Of a stretch of 64,000 bases of DNA, positions 25,841 to 35,624 are shown piece by piece. The notes beneath the pieces are model-generated. The model was given only the letters and a program-made list of their open reading frames with translations. It ran no database searches and was not told the origin of the DNA. Both the position numbers and the translations under genes were made by a program. Source of the stretch: Paracoccus aestuariivivens (GTDB lineage Bacteria; Pseudomonadota; Alphaproteobacteria; Rhodobacterales; Rhodobacteraceae). The DNA lies in contig NZ_WMIE01000006.1 of the NCBI RefSeq assembly GCF_009711225.1, forward strand, positions 124,001 through 188,000. Reading direction: 5' to 3'. The first letter of the stretch is position 1; the number at the start of each line of letters is the position of its first letter.

Positions 25841-27142
25841 ATGCTTGGCATCGGTGATATCGCATTCGGCTTCGTGCTGCTTCTGGGGTTGCTGTTCATC
25901 GGACAGCATATCGCCACCGCGCTGTTCGGCGTCGCCCTTCTCAGCGCGGTCTGGTTCTTCGGCGATACCATGCTGCGTCCGTTCGGGACGATGATGTGGG
26001 GCACGCTGAACAATTTCCTGCTCGTCGCGATCCCGCTGTTCGTCTTCATGGGCGAGATCCTTGTCCGTGGCGGCGTGACCGAGCGGATGTACCGCGCGCT
26101 GTCGGGCTGGCTGCGCCCGCTGCCGGGCGGTCTTTTGCACACGAATATCGCGGCCTCGACGGTCTTTGCGGCGATCTCGGGCTCGTCTGTAGCGACAGCG
26201 GCGACAATCGGAACGGTTGCCTTCCCGACCTTCCGCTCCGAGGGCTACAAGGAAACATGGGTGGCGGGGACCATCGCCTCGGGCGCGACACTGGGGATTC
26301 TGATCCCGCCCTCGATCAACCTCATCATCTATGGCGCGATCACCAATACCTCGATCGGGGCGCTGTTCACGGCGGGGGTGCTGCCGGGTCTGCTGCTGGC
26401 CGCGCTGTTTGCCATCACCATCATCATCGCGGCGATGATCAATCCCGCGATCGCCGGAGGCCGGCAAAATCTGGCCCCCTGGTCCGAGCGCCGCGCCACC
26501 CTGATGGACCTGTTGCCGCCGCTATTCGTGTTCGTGCTGGTCATGGGCTCGATCTATACCGGCTTTGCCACCCCGACCGAGGCCGCCGCCGTCGGCGTCG
26601 TCGCGGCGCTGGTCCTTGTCGGATGCAGCGGGGATCTGAACCTGCCCATGCTGCGCGAGTCGATGCTGTCCACCGTCACCACCACCGCGATGACGCTGCT
26701 GATACTGGTCGCGGCCTTCTACCTGAACTTCATCCTTGGCGTGCTGGGTGTTCCGTCGCAGGTCTCGGCCTTTGTCGCCGAACTGGATGTCGCGCCGTGG
26801 CTGATGCTGGTGATCCTTGTCGCGATCTATCTGGTGCTGGGCTGCTTTCTGGATGCGCTGGCGATGATGATCGCCACCATTCCCATCGTGCTGCCGGTGA
26901 TGATCTCGCTGGGATATGACAGCATCTGGTTCGGCATCTTCCTTGTGATGATGTGCGAACTGGCGCTGGTCACGCCTCCGGTCGGGATGAACCTTTATGT
27001 GGTGCAAAGCGTGCGCGGCAAGGGATCGGTCGCCACCGTCATCGCCGGAGTCATCCCCTTTATCGGCTGCATCCTGCTGCTGGTGGCCGCGATCTGTGCC
27101 TTTCCCCAGATCGTGCTGTGGCTTCCGTCCGTGGGAGCCTGA
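25841..27142 (+). CDS. TRAP transporter large permease subunit, DctM type
   Basis: This 433-residue protein has about 12 membrane helices. DctM landmarks are NNFLLVAIPLFVFMGEIL, AAISGSSVATAATIGTVAFP, ASGATLGILIPPSINLIIYG and the C-terminal ALVTPPVGMNLYVVQ. It imports the ligand with a sodium gradient. I chose the ATG at 25841 with GGAGGGG upstream; the frame is open further upstream only inside the DctQ gene. It ends the TRAP operon and converges with the ABC-2 exporter genes 15 bases later. Confidence 0.92.
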   Translation: MLGIGDIAFGFVLLLGLLFIGQHIATALFGVALLSAVWFFGDTMLRPFGTMMWGTLNNFLLVAIPLFVFMGEILVRGGVTERMYRALSGWLRPLPGGLLHTNIAASTVFAAISGSSVATAATIGTVAFPTFRSEGYKETWVAGTIASGATLGILIPPSINLIIYGAITNTSIGALFTAGVLPGLLLAALFAITIIIAAMINPAIAGGRQNLAPWSERRATLMDLLPPLFVFVLVMGSIYTGFATPTEAAAVGVVAALVLVGCSGDLNLPMLRESMLSTVTTTAMTLLILVAAFYLNFILGVLGVPSQVSAFVAELDVAPWLMLVILVAIYLVLGCFLDALAMMIATIPIVLPVMISLGYDSIWFGIFLVMMCELALVTPPVGMNLYVVQSVRGKGSVATVIAGVIPFIGCILLLVAAICAFPQIVLWLPSVGA

Positions 27143-27157
27143 CAGGGACCTTCGGGC

Positions 27158-28270
27158 CTAGCCAAGCCGGTTGCGGAACAGCCATGCCGCCAGCGGCAGG
27201 GTCACGGCCGCAACCGCGACAAGCGGCAGGAAATTCGGCGCGACATCGGCAAAACCCGCGCCCTCCAGATAGACGCGGCGGACGATGTCGATGCCGAAAC
27301 GCAGCGGGTTCAGATAGGTCACGACCTGCAGCACATGCGGCATGTTCCGCACCGGAGTGAGCAGCCCCGATAACAGCATCAGCGGCATGACCAGCATGAA
27401 GGTGTAAAGCATCGCCTGCTGCATGCTCAACGACACCGCCGAGATCGACAACCCGATGCCAACAGCCGCCACCGTGAAGGTCAAAAGCCCGCCATAAAGC
27501 AGCCAGACCGATCCGGCCATCGGGATGCGGAACCAGAACAGGATGATCAGGAAGATGATCGTCGATTGTGCCAGCCCGACGAAAATCGCGGGCAGCGCCT
27601 TGCCGATCAGGATCTGTGAGGGCGTCAGCGGCGTCACCAGCAACTGGTCGAACGTCCCCTGCTCGCGTTCGCGCGCCACCGATAGCGCCGCGATCATCAG
27701 GGTCTGCAACATGCTGAGCGAGGCGATCATCGCGGGCATCAGGTTCCAGCGGGATTCGAAATTCGGGTTGAACCACGCCCTCCGCGTGATGGTCACGGGC
27801 GGACCCGCGCCCAGCGACTGGTTATAGGCCGCGACGATGGCAGCGACCTGCCCTGCCGCCGCGCCCGAAGTCGCGGAGTTGCGCCCGTCCAGGATCACCT
27901 GCATCGGGGATTCCGTTCCGGCGGCTAGACGGGATTCGAAATCGGCGGGAAAGACCACGACCAGCAGGGCCTTGCCGCTGTCGATCTGCTGGGCGATCTG
28001 GGATGCGTTGTCCAGAGTGGCCACGCGCGAGAACACGCCGGTTCCCTCGATCCGCGCCGTGATCTCGACCGAGGCCGCGCTGCGGCTTTGGTCCAGCACG
28101 GCAAAGGGCGCATGGGTCAGGTCATAGGTCGCGCCATAGCCGAATAGCAGCGTCTGCATCAGCGCGGGCGCGAATAGCAGGGCGCGGCTCGACGGGTCTT
28201 TCAGCAGCGCCAGCATTTCCTTGCGGATCAGCGCGAAGGTCTGGGCGATATACAACAGCAAGGCCTGCAT
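27158..28270 (-). CDS. ybhR: ABC-2 type exporter permease, YbhR-like
   Basis: This 370-residue inner-membrane protein has one N-terminal helix, a large periplasmic domain (about 40-170) and five further helices, ending with ATLPLAAWLFRNRLG. The FDQLLVTPLTPSQILIGKALP motif is characteristic of ABC-2 permeases. It is the last gene of a four-gene operon whose lengths match E. coli YbhG, YbhF, YbhS and YbhR closely. That system is a proton- or ATP-coupled exporter reported to affect chloramphenicol and cation sensitivity. The family is certain; orthology to ybhR is likely. Confidence 0.8.
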   Translation of the reverse strand: MQALLLYIAQTFALIRKEMLALLKDPSSRALLFAPALMQTLLFGYGATYDLTHAPFAVLDQSRSAASVEITARIEGTGVFSRVATLDNASQIAQQIDSGKALLVVVFPADFESRLAAGTESPMQVILDGRNSATSGAAAGQVAAIVAAYNQSLGAGPPVTITRRAWFNPNFESRWNLMPAMIASLSMLQTLMIAALSVAREREQGTFDQLLVTPLTPSQILIGKALPAIFVGLAQSTIIFLIILFWFRIPMAGSVWLLYGGLLTFTVAAVGIGLSISAVSLSMQQAMLYTFMLVMPLMLLSGLLTPVRNMPHVLQVVTYLNPLRFGIDIVRRVYLEGAGFADVAPNFLPLVAVAAVTLPLAAWLFRNRLG

Positions 28271-28273
28271 GGC

Positions 28274-29395
28274 TCAGTCCAGTTTCTTCGCAAGCGTGCG
28301 GGTCGCGATCACGACCAGCACCACCGCATAGGCGGCAAGTGTCAGGTTGGCGCGCAGGATCTGCGGCCAGTAATCCCCCGCCATGAACAGGGTCTTGATC
28401 AACCCCATGAAATGCGTGGCGGGCAACAGGTTGCTGATCACCTGCATGGCGACGGGCACGTTGCGCAGGTCGAACACAAAGCCCGACAGCATCAGCGCGG
28501 GCATGAAACTGGCCAACAGCGCCATCTGGCTGGCAGCGAACTGGTTCCTTGTCACGCCCGAGATCACCAGCCCCAAGGCCAGCGACACCAGCAGATACAG
28601 AAGCGAGGACAGGATGATAATCCAAAGCGATCCGCGTATCGGTACGCCGAAGACGAATTTCGCGGCGATCAGGCACATGGTAAGGTCGATCACCCCGATC
28701 ACCAGATAGGGGGCAAGCTTTGCCAGCACCATCTCGATCGGGCGGGCGGGGGTGACGAACAGGGATTCCAGCGTCCCGCGCTCCCATTCCCGCGCGATCA
28801 GAAGCGAGGTCAGGAAGGCTCCGATCAGGGTCATCACCAGCACGATCAGGCCGGGGACAAGGAACCATGTGCTGTTTCCCGCCTCGTTGAACCATGTCCG
28901 CTGGACAATCGCGACGCTGGCCGAGGCCGCAGGCCCGCCCTGCCGGTCCGAGATATGGGCCAGCGCCGTCTGGATCGCGCCGGTGGCGTAGCTTTCGATG
29001 GATTGCGCGGTGTTGGAATCGACACCGTTCAGGATCAGTTGCAGATGGCCCTGCCCGTGCAACAGATCGCGGGTGAACTCGGCGGGCACGCGCAGGATCG
29101 CGTCGGCCTGACCCGCGCGGATCAGGGCCTCGGCCTCGGGCATGGAATGGGTCCAGATCGGGCTGAGATAATCCGAGCCCGCCAGCCCTGCCACGGCATT
29201 CATCGTGGCGGCGGAACTGTCCTCCATCACCACGGCAATGCGGGCATCCGTCACGTCAAAGGACAGCCCGTAGCCGAACAGCAGGATCAGCACGACCGGC
29301 AGGGCCAGTCCGACGATCAGGTTGCTGCGGTCGCGCAGCATCTGGCGGACCTCTTTGCGGGTCAGCGCGATCAGGCGGGTGCGCGCGCCGCTCAT
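28274..29395 (-). CDS. ybhS: ABC-2 type exporter permease, YbhS-like
   Basis: This 373-residue partner permease has the same topology as the 27158-28270 product. The periplasmic domain lies at about 50-180, followed by LVMTLIGAFLTSLLIAREWERGTLESLFVTPARPIEM, the canonical ABC-2 stretch. The two permeases should form the membrane dimer driven by the double ATPase encoded upstream. Its start overlaps the ATPase stop by four bases, and it lies three bases before the next permease gene, so the operon is tightly packed. Confidence 0.8.
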   Translation of the reverse strand: MSGARTRLIALTRKEVRQMLRDRSNLIVGLALPVVLILLFGYGLSFDVTDARIAVVMEDSSAATMNAVAGLAGSDYLSPIWTHSMPEAEALIRAGQADAILRVPAEFTRDLLHGQGHLQLILNGVDSNTAQSIESYATGAIQTALAHISDRQGGPAASASVAIVQRTWFNEAGNSTWFLVPGLIVLVMTLIGAFLTSLLIAREWERGTLESLFVTPARPIEMVLAKLAPYLVIGVIDLTMCLIAAKFVFGVPIRGSLWIIILSSLLYLLVSLALGLVISGVTRNQFAASQMALLASFMPALMLSGFVFDLRNVPVAMQVISNLLPATHFMGLIKTLFMAGDYWPQILRANLTLAAYAVVLVVIATRTLAKKLD

Positions 29396-31131
29396 GCCGC
29401 CTCGCGTCGGGCGCGGGCGGTCTCGACGATGGCGATGAAGGCGCTGTTCATGTCCCGCGCCCCCGCATCGCCCGCCAGTTCACGGACCTGCTGCGGCGTG
29501 CCGATGGCCAGCATCTCGCCCGCGTCCTGAATGGCGATGCGGTCGCAATATTCGGCCTCTTCCATGAAATGGGTGGTGACGATGATGGTGACGCCGCCCT
29601 TGGCCAGCGACGTGATCCTCCGCCAGAAGGCGCGTCGGGCCAGCGGGTCGATACCGCTGGTCGGCTCGTCCAGAAACAGGATCTCGGGGCGGTGCAGCAG
29701 TCCGGTCGCCATGGCAAGCCGCTGCTTGTAGCCAGCGGGCAGCAGACCGCTTTGCGCGGCGGGATCAAGGTCGAACTGACGGACGGTCTGGGCGATGCGG
29801 TCGCGCAGCAATCTGCCCCCCAGCCCATAGGCGCCGCCGAAGAATTCAAGGTTCTGGCGCACCGAAAGATTGCCGTAAAGCGCGAATTTCTGCGCCACAT
29901 AGCCGATCCGCGCCCGTGCCTGCGCCCGCGCGACGCGCAGGTTGCGCCCCGCCACCTCAAGCTGGCCACTGGTCGCGGGCAAAAGCCCGCACAGCATCCT
30001 GAACGTCGTCGTCTTGCCTGCGCCATTCGGGCCGAGCAGGCCGAAAATCTCGCCCCGCCCGACCTGAAACGAGGTGCTGGCGACGGCGGTGAAATCGCCG
30101 AACTTGCGGACCAGATCACGCACGACAATCACCGGCTGGCCGTTATCTGCCGCGCCCGAGGGCGGCATGTCGGTCGCGACGGGTGACGCGCCCTGATCCT
30201 GCTCGCGCAAGAGGATCATGAAACTGTCCTCCAATTCCTCGGGGCGCGACGCGCTCGAGGCGCCATCAAGCAATCCGGCCAGTCGCGCCGCGTCGGCCTC
30301 GGGCCTGCGGATGAAGCGGACATTGCCACCCTGCGGAACCGCGTCGATGACCAGATCGGGCACGTCGATCAGCCGTGCCTGCAAATCCCGCGCCGGCATG
30401 CCCGCAATCGGGGTCGCGACGAAGGTCAGGCCACGCGCCTTTTCGCGCAGCTCCGCTGGCGTACCCGTGGCCAGAAGCCGCCCCCGATGCATGACATGGA
30501 CCTGCGCGCAACGCTCGGCCTCGTCCATATACGAGGTGCTGACGATGACGCTTAGCCCCTCGTCATCGACAAGCTGCAGCACGATCTTCCACAGGTCGCG
30601 GCGCGACAGGGGATCGACGCCGACGCTGGGCTCATCCAGCAGCAGCAGATCGGGAGAGCGCACCAGCGTGCAGGCAAGGCCCAGCTTCTGCTTCATCCCG
30701 CCCGAAAGCTTGCCCGCCGGACGCGCGGTAAAGCGCGCCATGTCGGTCATTTCCAGCATCCGCGCGAAACGGTCGCGGCGCTGGTCCTGCGGCACGCCAT
30801 GCAGATCGGCGTAAAGGTCCAGATTTTCCTGAACGCTCAGATCCTCGTACAGACCGAAGCGCTGCGGCATGTAACTGATCCGGTCCTGCACCTGCTGCGG
30901 GTCGCGCGCGACGTCGATGCCAAGGACGTGCAGACTGCCCTGATCGGGCTTCAGCAGGCCCGCGAACATCCGCATCAATGTGGTCTTGCCCGCGCCATCG
31001 GGACCGACCAGCGCGGTCAACTCGCCCTGCCTGACCGACAAAGACAAACCGTCTATCGCGGTGATCTCGCCAAGATCCTTGTCGCGAAAGCTTTTGCGCA
31101 GGGCCGTGGCCTCGACAGGCGCGGCGGTCAT
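29392..31131 (-). CDS. ybhF: Exporter ATPase with two fused nucleotide-binding domains, YbhF-like
   Basis: This 579-residue cytosolic ATPase contains two ABC domains. Domain 1 has Walker A GPDGAGKT (43-50), signature LSGGM (142-146) and Walker B LLLLDEP. Domain 2 has Walker A GPNGAGKT (367-374) but a degenerate signature (LPAGYKQRL), so ATP use is probably asymmetric. E. coli YbhF has the same double-domain length. It powers export through the two ABC-2 permeases. The gene overlaps both neighbours by four bases. Confidence 0.85.
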   Translation of the reverse strand: MTAAPVEATALRKSFRDKDLGEITAIDGLSLSVRQGELTALVGPDGAGKTTLMRMFAGLLKPDQGSLHVLGIDVARDPQQVQDRISYMPQRFGLYEDLSVQENLDLYADLHGVPQDQRRDRFARMLEMTDMARFTARPAGKLSGGMKQKLGLACTLVRSPDLLLLDEPSVGVDPLSRRDLWKIVLQLVDDEGLSVIVSTSYMDEAERCAQVHVMHRGRLLATGTPAELREKARGLTFVATPIAGMPARDLQARLIDVPDLVIDAVPQGGNVRFIRRPEADAARLAGLLDGASSASRPEELEDSFMILLREQDQGASPVATDMPPSGAADNGQPVIVVRDLVRKFGDFTAVASTSFQVGRGEIFGLLGPNGAGKTTTFRMLCGLLPATSGQLEVAGRNLRVARAQARARIGYVAQKFALYGNLSVRQNLEFFGGAYGLGGRLLRDRIAQTVRQFDLDPAAQSGLLPAGYKQRLAMATGLLHRPEILFLDEPTSGIDPLARRAFWRRITSLAKGGVTIIVTTHFMEEAEYCDRIAIQDAGEMLAIGTPQQVRELAGDAGARDMNSAFIAIVETARARREAA

Positions 31132-32117
31132 GGGGCGGCCCCGTCATCCAGCCGGACCGTCACCGGCTGGCCAAGGCGCAGCCGGTCTTCCTTGTCCGCG
31201 ACGTTGATATGGACCTCGTAGACAAGGCTGGTGCGCAATTCCTCGGTCTGGACGGATTTCGGGGTGAACTCGGCCACCGACGAGATATAGCCGACCACGC
31301 CCGCGACCGGCTGATCGGGAAAGCTGTCGGTCACGATCTGCGCTGCCATGCCGGGGCGGATGCGGCCCAGATCGGCCTCGCGGACATAGACGCGGATCCA
31401 TTTCGGATCAGTCAAGGCCAGCGCATAGACCGGAGATTGCGCGCTTGCCATATCGCCGGGTTCGCGCAGGCGCGAACGGATCACCGCATCAGCGGGCGCG
31501 CGTAATTCGCCCAAGGCGATATTGTGTCGCAAAAGCTCGAGCTGGGCCTCGGCCTCGCGCAGCTTCGCTTCTGCGGCAGCGATTTCTTCGGGGCGCGCGC
31601 CTGCAAGGATCAGATCCAGCGCGGCGGAATCCTGATCGACGGCGGCGTTCGCGGCCTTGGCCTCGGATTCGGTGCGGTCCAGATCCTGCTGGCTGGCGGT
31701 CCGCGAAGTCACCAGACGCGCGGCGCGGTCGCGTTGCAGATTGGCCAGTTCCGCCGAAGCCTTGGCCGAGGCGACCTTGGCGCGGGCCTGCGCGATTTCC
31801 TCGGGGCGCGAACCGGCCTGCAATTGCAGCAGGGCCTGTCGCTGGGCCTCGACCACGGCCTCTTGCGCCTTGGCCTGAAGTTGCAGCGCCTGCATGTCCA
31901 GCCGCGCGATCACCTCTCCGGCCCTGACCCTGTCGCCTTCCTGCGCGGCAAGTTCCGTGATGCGGCCGCTGCCGTCAAAGGCCAGCGCGACCTGCCGGAT
32001 ATCGACATTGCCGTAAAGCGTCAGCCCGTCCGCTTCGCCCGCGTTGCGCTGCTGCCACCAGAACCAGCCGCCGACAGCCAGAGCGGCGACAACAAGGATG
32101 GGCAGGATTTTTTTCAT
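31128..32117 (-). CDS. ybhG: HlyD-family periplasmic adaptor, YbhG-like
   Basis: The 329-residue protein has an N-terminal membrane anchor (ILPILVVAALAVGGWFWW). It then has a lipoyl half-motif, a long coiled-coil hairpin (about 80-200, rich in AKAQEAVVEAQRQALLQLQ-type heptads) and a beta-barrel domain (about 215-320). It should bridge the inner-membrane exporter to an outer-membrane channel. It is the first gene of the exporter operon and diverges from the TetR/CecR gene. The promoter between them holds AT-rich inverted and direct repeats at 32160-32192. Confidence 0.85.
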   Translation of the reverse strand: MKKILPILVVAALAVGGWFWWQQRNAGEADGLTLYGNVDIRQVALAFDGSGRITELAAQEGDRVRAGEVIARLDMQALQLQAKAQEAVVEAQRQALLQLQAGSRPEEIAQARAKVASAKASAELANLQRDRAARLVTSRTASQQDLDRTESEAKAANAAVDQDSAALDLILAGARPEEIAAAEAKLREAEAQLELLRHNIALGELRAPADAVIRSRLREPGDMASAQSPVYALALTDPKWIRVYVREADLGRIRPGMAAQIVTDSFPDQPVAGVVGYISSVAEFTPKSVQTEELRTSLVYEVHINVADKEDRLRLGQPVTVRLDDGAAP

Positions 32118-32159
32118 GGGGATGCCCCTGAAGGTCCAAGGATGCGGATCTGCACTTAG

Positions 32160-32192
32160 TCTAAATTGCTTTTAGATTAAATTCGGATTAAA
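32160..32192. promoter_or_regulatory. Candidate CecR-type operator in the divergent exporter/TetR promoter
   Basis: TCTAAA and TTTAGA (32160-32176) form a perfect inverted repeat with a five-base spacer. GATTAAA occurs at 32174-32180 and again at 32186-32192, a 12-bp period. The region is AT-rich against GC-rich flanks and lies between the HlyD and TetR genes, where the TetR protein would act. Confidence 0.5.
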
Positions 32193-32282
32193 GTCTAGCC
32201 TGTCGTTCTGGCACATCGCCTTGTTCCGACGGCCCCCCTGCGCGTAGAAGGCGTTCTCCCATGCTGCGAAGACCGGATTGAG

Positions 32283-32951
32283 ATGAGCAAGACCACGACA
32301 CGGAAACGACGCGCGACCCGCACCGATGGCGAGGCCACCCGCGCCCGCATCCTTGCCGTTGCGGGCGAGCGCTTCGCGGCCTCGGGCTTTGCCGACACCA
32401 CCAGCAAGGATATCGCCGCCGAGGCCGAGGTCGATCTGGCCTCGATCAACTACCATTTCCGGGACCGCTCGGGCCTGTATCAGGCCGTTCTGACCGAGGC
32501 CCACCGCCGGATCGCCGATCTGCACGATCTTGAGCAACTCGTTGCCAGCGATGGTCCGGCGCAGGACAAGCTGAAGAACCTGATCCGGTTTCTTCTGGGC
32601 GGTCGTTCCGGACAGGTGCAATGGCCGATGGTGGTTCTGGGACGCGAGATCATCTCGCCCTCGTCGCATCTGCACGTCCTGCAAACTCAGGAAGTCCTGC
32701 CGAAGCTTCAGGTCATCCTGCCTGTGATCAGCGAAATCACCGCGATCCCGCTGGACCATCCGGCGCTGCTGCGCTGCCTGCCCTGCATCGCCGCGCCCTG
32801 CGCCGCTTTCGTTCTGCTCGGGCGCAGCGCCACCCCCATCGGCGAGAAGATCTTCGAAGCCCCGTTCGAGGAACTGGTCGCGCATCTGCACAGCTACGCC
32901 ATCGGCGGACTAGAGGCGATCAGCCGGAGCTTCCGCGCGTCATCCGGCTAG
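32283..32951 (+). CDS. cecR: TetR-family regulator, CecR-like
   Basis: The 222-residue protein has an N-terminal TetR helix-turn-helix (ILAVAGERFAASGFADTTSKDIAAEAEVDLASINYHFRDRSGLYQAVL, residues about 20-67) and a C-terminal effector domain of the CecR/YbiH type. In E. coli CecR controls the ybhG operon. Here the gene is divergent from the ybhGFSR-like operon with 165 bases between, which supports the same pairing. It probably represses the exporter until an antibiotic-like ligand binds. The start follows AGATGAGC; no strong alternative start is seen. Confidence 0.8.
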   Translation: MSKTTTRKRRATRTDGEATRARILAVAGERFAASGFADTTSKDIAAEAEVDLASINYHFRDRSGLYQAVLTEAHRRIADLHDLEQLVASDGPAQDKLKNLIRFLLGGRSGQVQWPMVVLGREIISPSSHLHVLQTQEVLPKLQVILPVISEITAIPLDHPALLRCLPCIAAPCAAFVLLGRSATPIGEKIFEAPFEELVAHLHSYAIGGLEAISRSFRASSG

Positions 32952-32999
32952 ATCGGGGCACGCCCAGCCGTTCAAGCCGCGATTCCTTGCATCCGCCAA

Positions 33000-33019
33000 A
33001 AACATGCATTTGCATGTTT
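33000..33019. promoter_or_regulatory. Palindrome in the TonB-dependent receptor promoter
   Basis: AAACATGCATTTGCATGTTT is a perfect dyad with nine-base arms around a two-base centre. TTTGCAT also repeats directly at 33009-33015 and 33017-33023 with an 8-bp period. It lies 74 bases before the receptor start. Overlapping repeats of this kind are seen at Fur-superfamily sites, but I cannot name the regulator. Confidence 0.5.
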
Positions 33020-33093
33020 GCATTCGCCATGCTAGGCGCGGGGAAATAGCCAAGAACCGTCGTTCCAAGCCAATCCACCCTCAGGAGACGAGA

Positions 33094-35067
33094 ATGGCGC
33101 GCGAACGAATTCTGGCAACGACAATCCTGATGGCAGCGGCTCCGCTGCCTGCCTTGGCCCAAAGCACCTCGCCCGACACTGTGCCACCCAGCGGACAATC
33201 CGTGATGCTGGACCCGCTGGTCATGCGCGCCCGCGACGATGACGGAAACGCTGCGGATCGCGGTACCAGCGAATATGTCGCCGATGCGGAACTCGACCGT
33301 GCGCGGATGGGGGATCTGAAGGATCTGTTCGCGGGCATCGCCTCGGTTTCGGTCGGAGGCGCGATTCCGGTCGCGCAGAAGATATTCGTCAACGGCGTCG
33401 ATATGCTGAACCTGTCGGTCACGGTTGATGGGGTCATGCAGAACAACCGCATCTTCCACCATGTCTCGGCCAATGCCTTCGATCCGGGGCTGATGAAATT
33501 CGTCCGCGTCGATGCCGGTGTCGCCGCCGCCGATGCCGGCCCGAATGCCATGGCGGGCGCGGTGGTGATGGAAACCGTCGATGCGGGCGACATCCTTGCC
33601 GAGGGCCGGAATATCGGCGGCAATATCCGCCTGTCCTATGCCGATAACGGCCAGACCTTTGGTCGCTCGGGGACGCTTGCCGGACGTTACGGCGGTTTCG
33701 AATGGCTGGGTTATCTGAAATCCGCCACGGGCGACGACTATGAAACCGGCGCGGGCGACACGGTCGAGGGATCGGCCGCCGACCTGCAAAGCGGGCTGCT
33801 GAAATTCGCCTACGAAACCGAGGACGGCCACCGTTTCGAGCTTTCGGGCCAGCGGATGCAGGACAATGCGCTGCGCCCCTATCGCGCGAATTTCGTCAGC
33901 GACGGCAGGCCCTTTCCGCTGCGCAACTACGACACCGACCGCCGCACCTATGCGCTATCCTACCAGAACACGCAGGCCGAGGGGATCTGGGACCCCCGTG
34001 TCGTCATCGGCTATTCCGAAGTCGATATCGGCGTTGCCCAGCCGCTTGAACCGGAACTTGGCACCAGTCGGGGCCTGAACAAGACGACCTCGGTGACGAT
34101 CGAGAACCGCTTCCACCTTTCGGCGACCGACAGCGTCACGGCCGGTCTGGACTATTACGACCGCGATAGCCGCTACCGCGACGACGCCTCGGGCGATGTC
34201 ACGGAAAGCGCGGAAAACATCGGCATCTACGCGCAGGCGCGGCTTGAGCCCAGCGACCGGCTTTCGGTCTCGTTCGGCGCGCGCTGGGACCGTCAGGACT
34301 TCACCGGCACGAGCGGCTGGCAGGACAGCTATTCGGGCTTCAGCGGCAATGCCTCGTTGTCCTATGCCGTGACCGAGACCCTGAAACTGCGCGGCGGGAT
34401 ATCGTCGGTCTTCGGTGGCGTCACGCTCGAGGACAACTTCATCTTCAATCCGGATTGGGACTATTCCGGCCTGAAAGCCGCCCGCGCCGAAAACTACACG
34501 CTGGGCTTCGATTACGAGTCAGGCGATCTGACCGTGGACGGCGAGTTGTTCCTGACCAGGATCGACGATGCCCGCGTCAGCAGCTTCCGCGAGAACGGGA
34601 ACGCCGATGCCGAAAGCCGTGGCTTCAACCTTGGTCTGGGCTATGGCTGGGGCGACGGCTTCCTGCGGGCCAGCTATTCCTACAGCACGTTCGAGGTGAA
34701 CGGGACCGGCACGGACAGCTATGCCGCCGTCGATCTGGGCGCGCCTTTGGGCGGAATTCTGGCGCTAGAAGTGCAGCACACCCCCTCGGGCAGCGCGTTC
34801 ACCTTTGGCGGCAGCATCGAGGCCGCGCAGGCCTATGACGATCAGGAGGTCGATGCCGATCAGGGCATTCCCGGATATGGCGTGCTGAACCTGTTCACCG
34901 AATATGCCTCGGCTTCGGTCGAGGGGCTGGTGATCCGCGGCCAGATCGACAACCTGTTCGACAAGGAATATGCCGACCGCGCCACCTATGGTCAGGACTA
35001 TTCCAGCGTGACCCCGCTTTACGAACCGGGGCGGACGGTTTCGGTCGTCGCGACGATGCGCTTCTAG
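33094..35067 (+). CDS. TonB-dependent outer-membrane receptor
   Basis: This 657-residue protein has a signal peptide (ARERILATTILMAAAPLPALAQ), a plug domain at about 40-170 (DLKDLFAGIASVSVGGAIPVAQKIFVNGVD) and a 22-strand barrel. The barrel ends in the aromatic SVVATMRF, as required for outer-membrane insertion. IDNLFDKEYADRATYG is the family's C-terminal motif. The ligand may be a metal-siderophore, heme or metal complex. Nearby zinc-homeostasis genes make a metal likely but do not prove it. I chose the ATG at 33094 with CAGGAGA upstream. No TonB, ExbB or ExbD gene is in the window. Confidence 0.88.
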   Translation: MARERILATTILMAAAPLPALAQSTSPDTVPPSGQSVMLDPLVMRARDDDGNAADRGTSEYVADAELDRARMGDLKDLFAGIASVSVGGAIPVAQKIFVNGVDMLNLSVTVDGVMQNNRIFHHVSANAFDPGLMKFVRVDAGVAAADAGPNAMAGAVVMETVDAGDILAEGRNIGGNIRLSYADNGQTFGRSGTLAGRYGGFEWLGYLKSATGDDYETGAGDTVEGSAADLQSGLLKFAYETEDGHRFELSGQRMQDNALRPYRANFVSDGRPFPLRNYDTDRRTYALSYQNTQAEGIWDPRVVIGYSEVDIGVAQPLEPELGTSRGLNKTTSVTIENRFHLSATDSVTAGLDYYDRDSRYRDDASGDVTESAENIGIYAQARLEPSDRLSVSFGARWDRQDFTGTSGWQDSYSGFSGNASLSYAVTETLKLRGGISSVFGGVTLEDNFIFNPDWDYSGLKAARAENYTLGFDYESGDLTVDGELFLTRIDDARVSSFRENGNADAESRGFNLGLGYGWGDGFLRASYSYSTFEVNGTGTDSYAAVDLGAPLGGILALEVQHTPSGSAFTFGGSIEAAQAYDDQEVDADQGIPGYGVLNLFTEYASASVEGLVIRGQIDNLFDKEYADRATYGQDYSSVTPLYEPGRTVSVVATMRF

Positions 35068-35069
35068 GT

Positions 35070-35549
35070 TCAGCTATACAATCTGTTCAGGTAGCGGACG
35101 AGGTCATAGGCCTCGTCCGTTGTCATATGCGGGCCGATGGCGGCCTGAATGCGCTCGACATAGACCTGCCACACGCGGTCCTGCAGGCCGCGCGATGCCT
35201 CGGTCAGGTAAAGGTTCTGGCCCCTGCCCGCCCCCGCCACGGCCTCACGCCGGATCAGGCCCGCATCCTCCATCCGGGCGACATGGCGCGACAGGGCATA
35301 TTGCGGAATGCACAGGCGTTCCTGCAGCGACAGCATCTGCACGCCGCCCTCGCCCGCCTGTTCGACCGCGTAAAGGATCTCGTACCAGACCGGATCACGG
35401 ATACCCAGTTCGCGCAGGCTTTTCTCGATCTCGGGCATCAGGCTGCGCTGCACCCGCATCAGCCCGAAGAACACGCGGTTATAGGCGGTTCTGGGATTTC
35501 CATCGCCGAATTGCGGCTGGCCGTCGGCTGGCGTCTGGGGGGCAAGCAA
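35070..35549 (-). CDS. MarR-family transcriptional regulator
   Basis: This 159-residue protein has a MarR winged helix at about residues 70-130 (LSLQERLCIPQYALSRHVARMEDAGLIRREAVAGAGRGQNLYLTEASR). MarR dimers repress genes and release DNA on binding small aromatic or metal-related ligands. It converges with the TonB receptor gene, two bases apart at the stops, and lies downstream of the zinc GTPase and DUF6525 genes on the same strand. Its target is unclear. Confidence 0.82.
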   Translation of the reverse strand: MLAPQTPADGQPQFGDGNPRTAYNRVFFGLMRVQRSLMPEIEKSLRELGIRDPVWYEILYAVEQAGEGGVQMLSLQERLCIPQYALSRHVARMEDAGLIRREAVAGAGRGQNLYLTEASRGLQDRVWQVYVERIQAAIGPHMTTDEAYDLVRYLNRLYS

Positions 35550-35624
35550 AGCGATATCCTGACTGAACTGGCGTCACGATACCCGACCTGAAGCAGGATC
35601 GCGAGAGGCGGAAGACCCGCGCCA

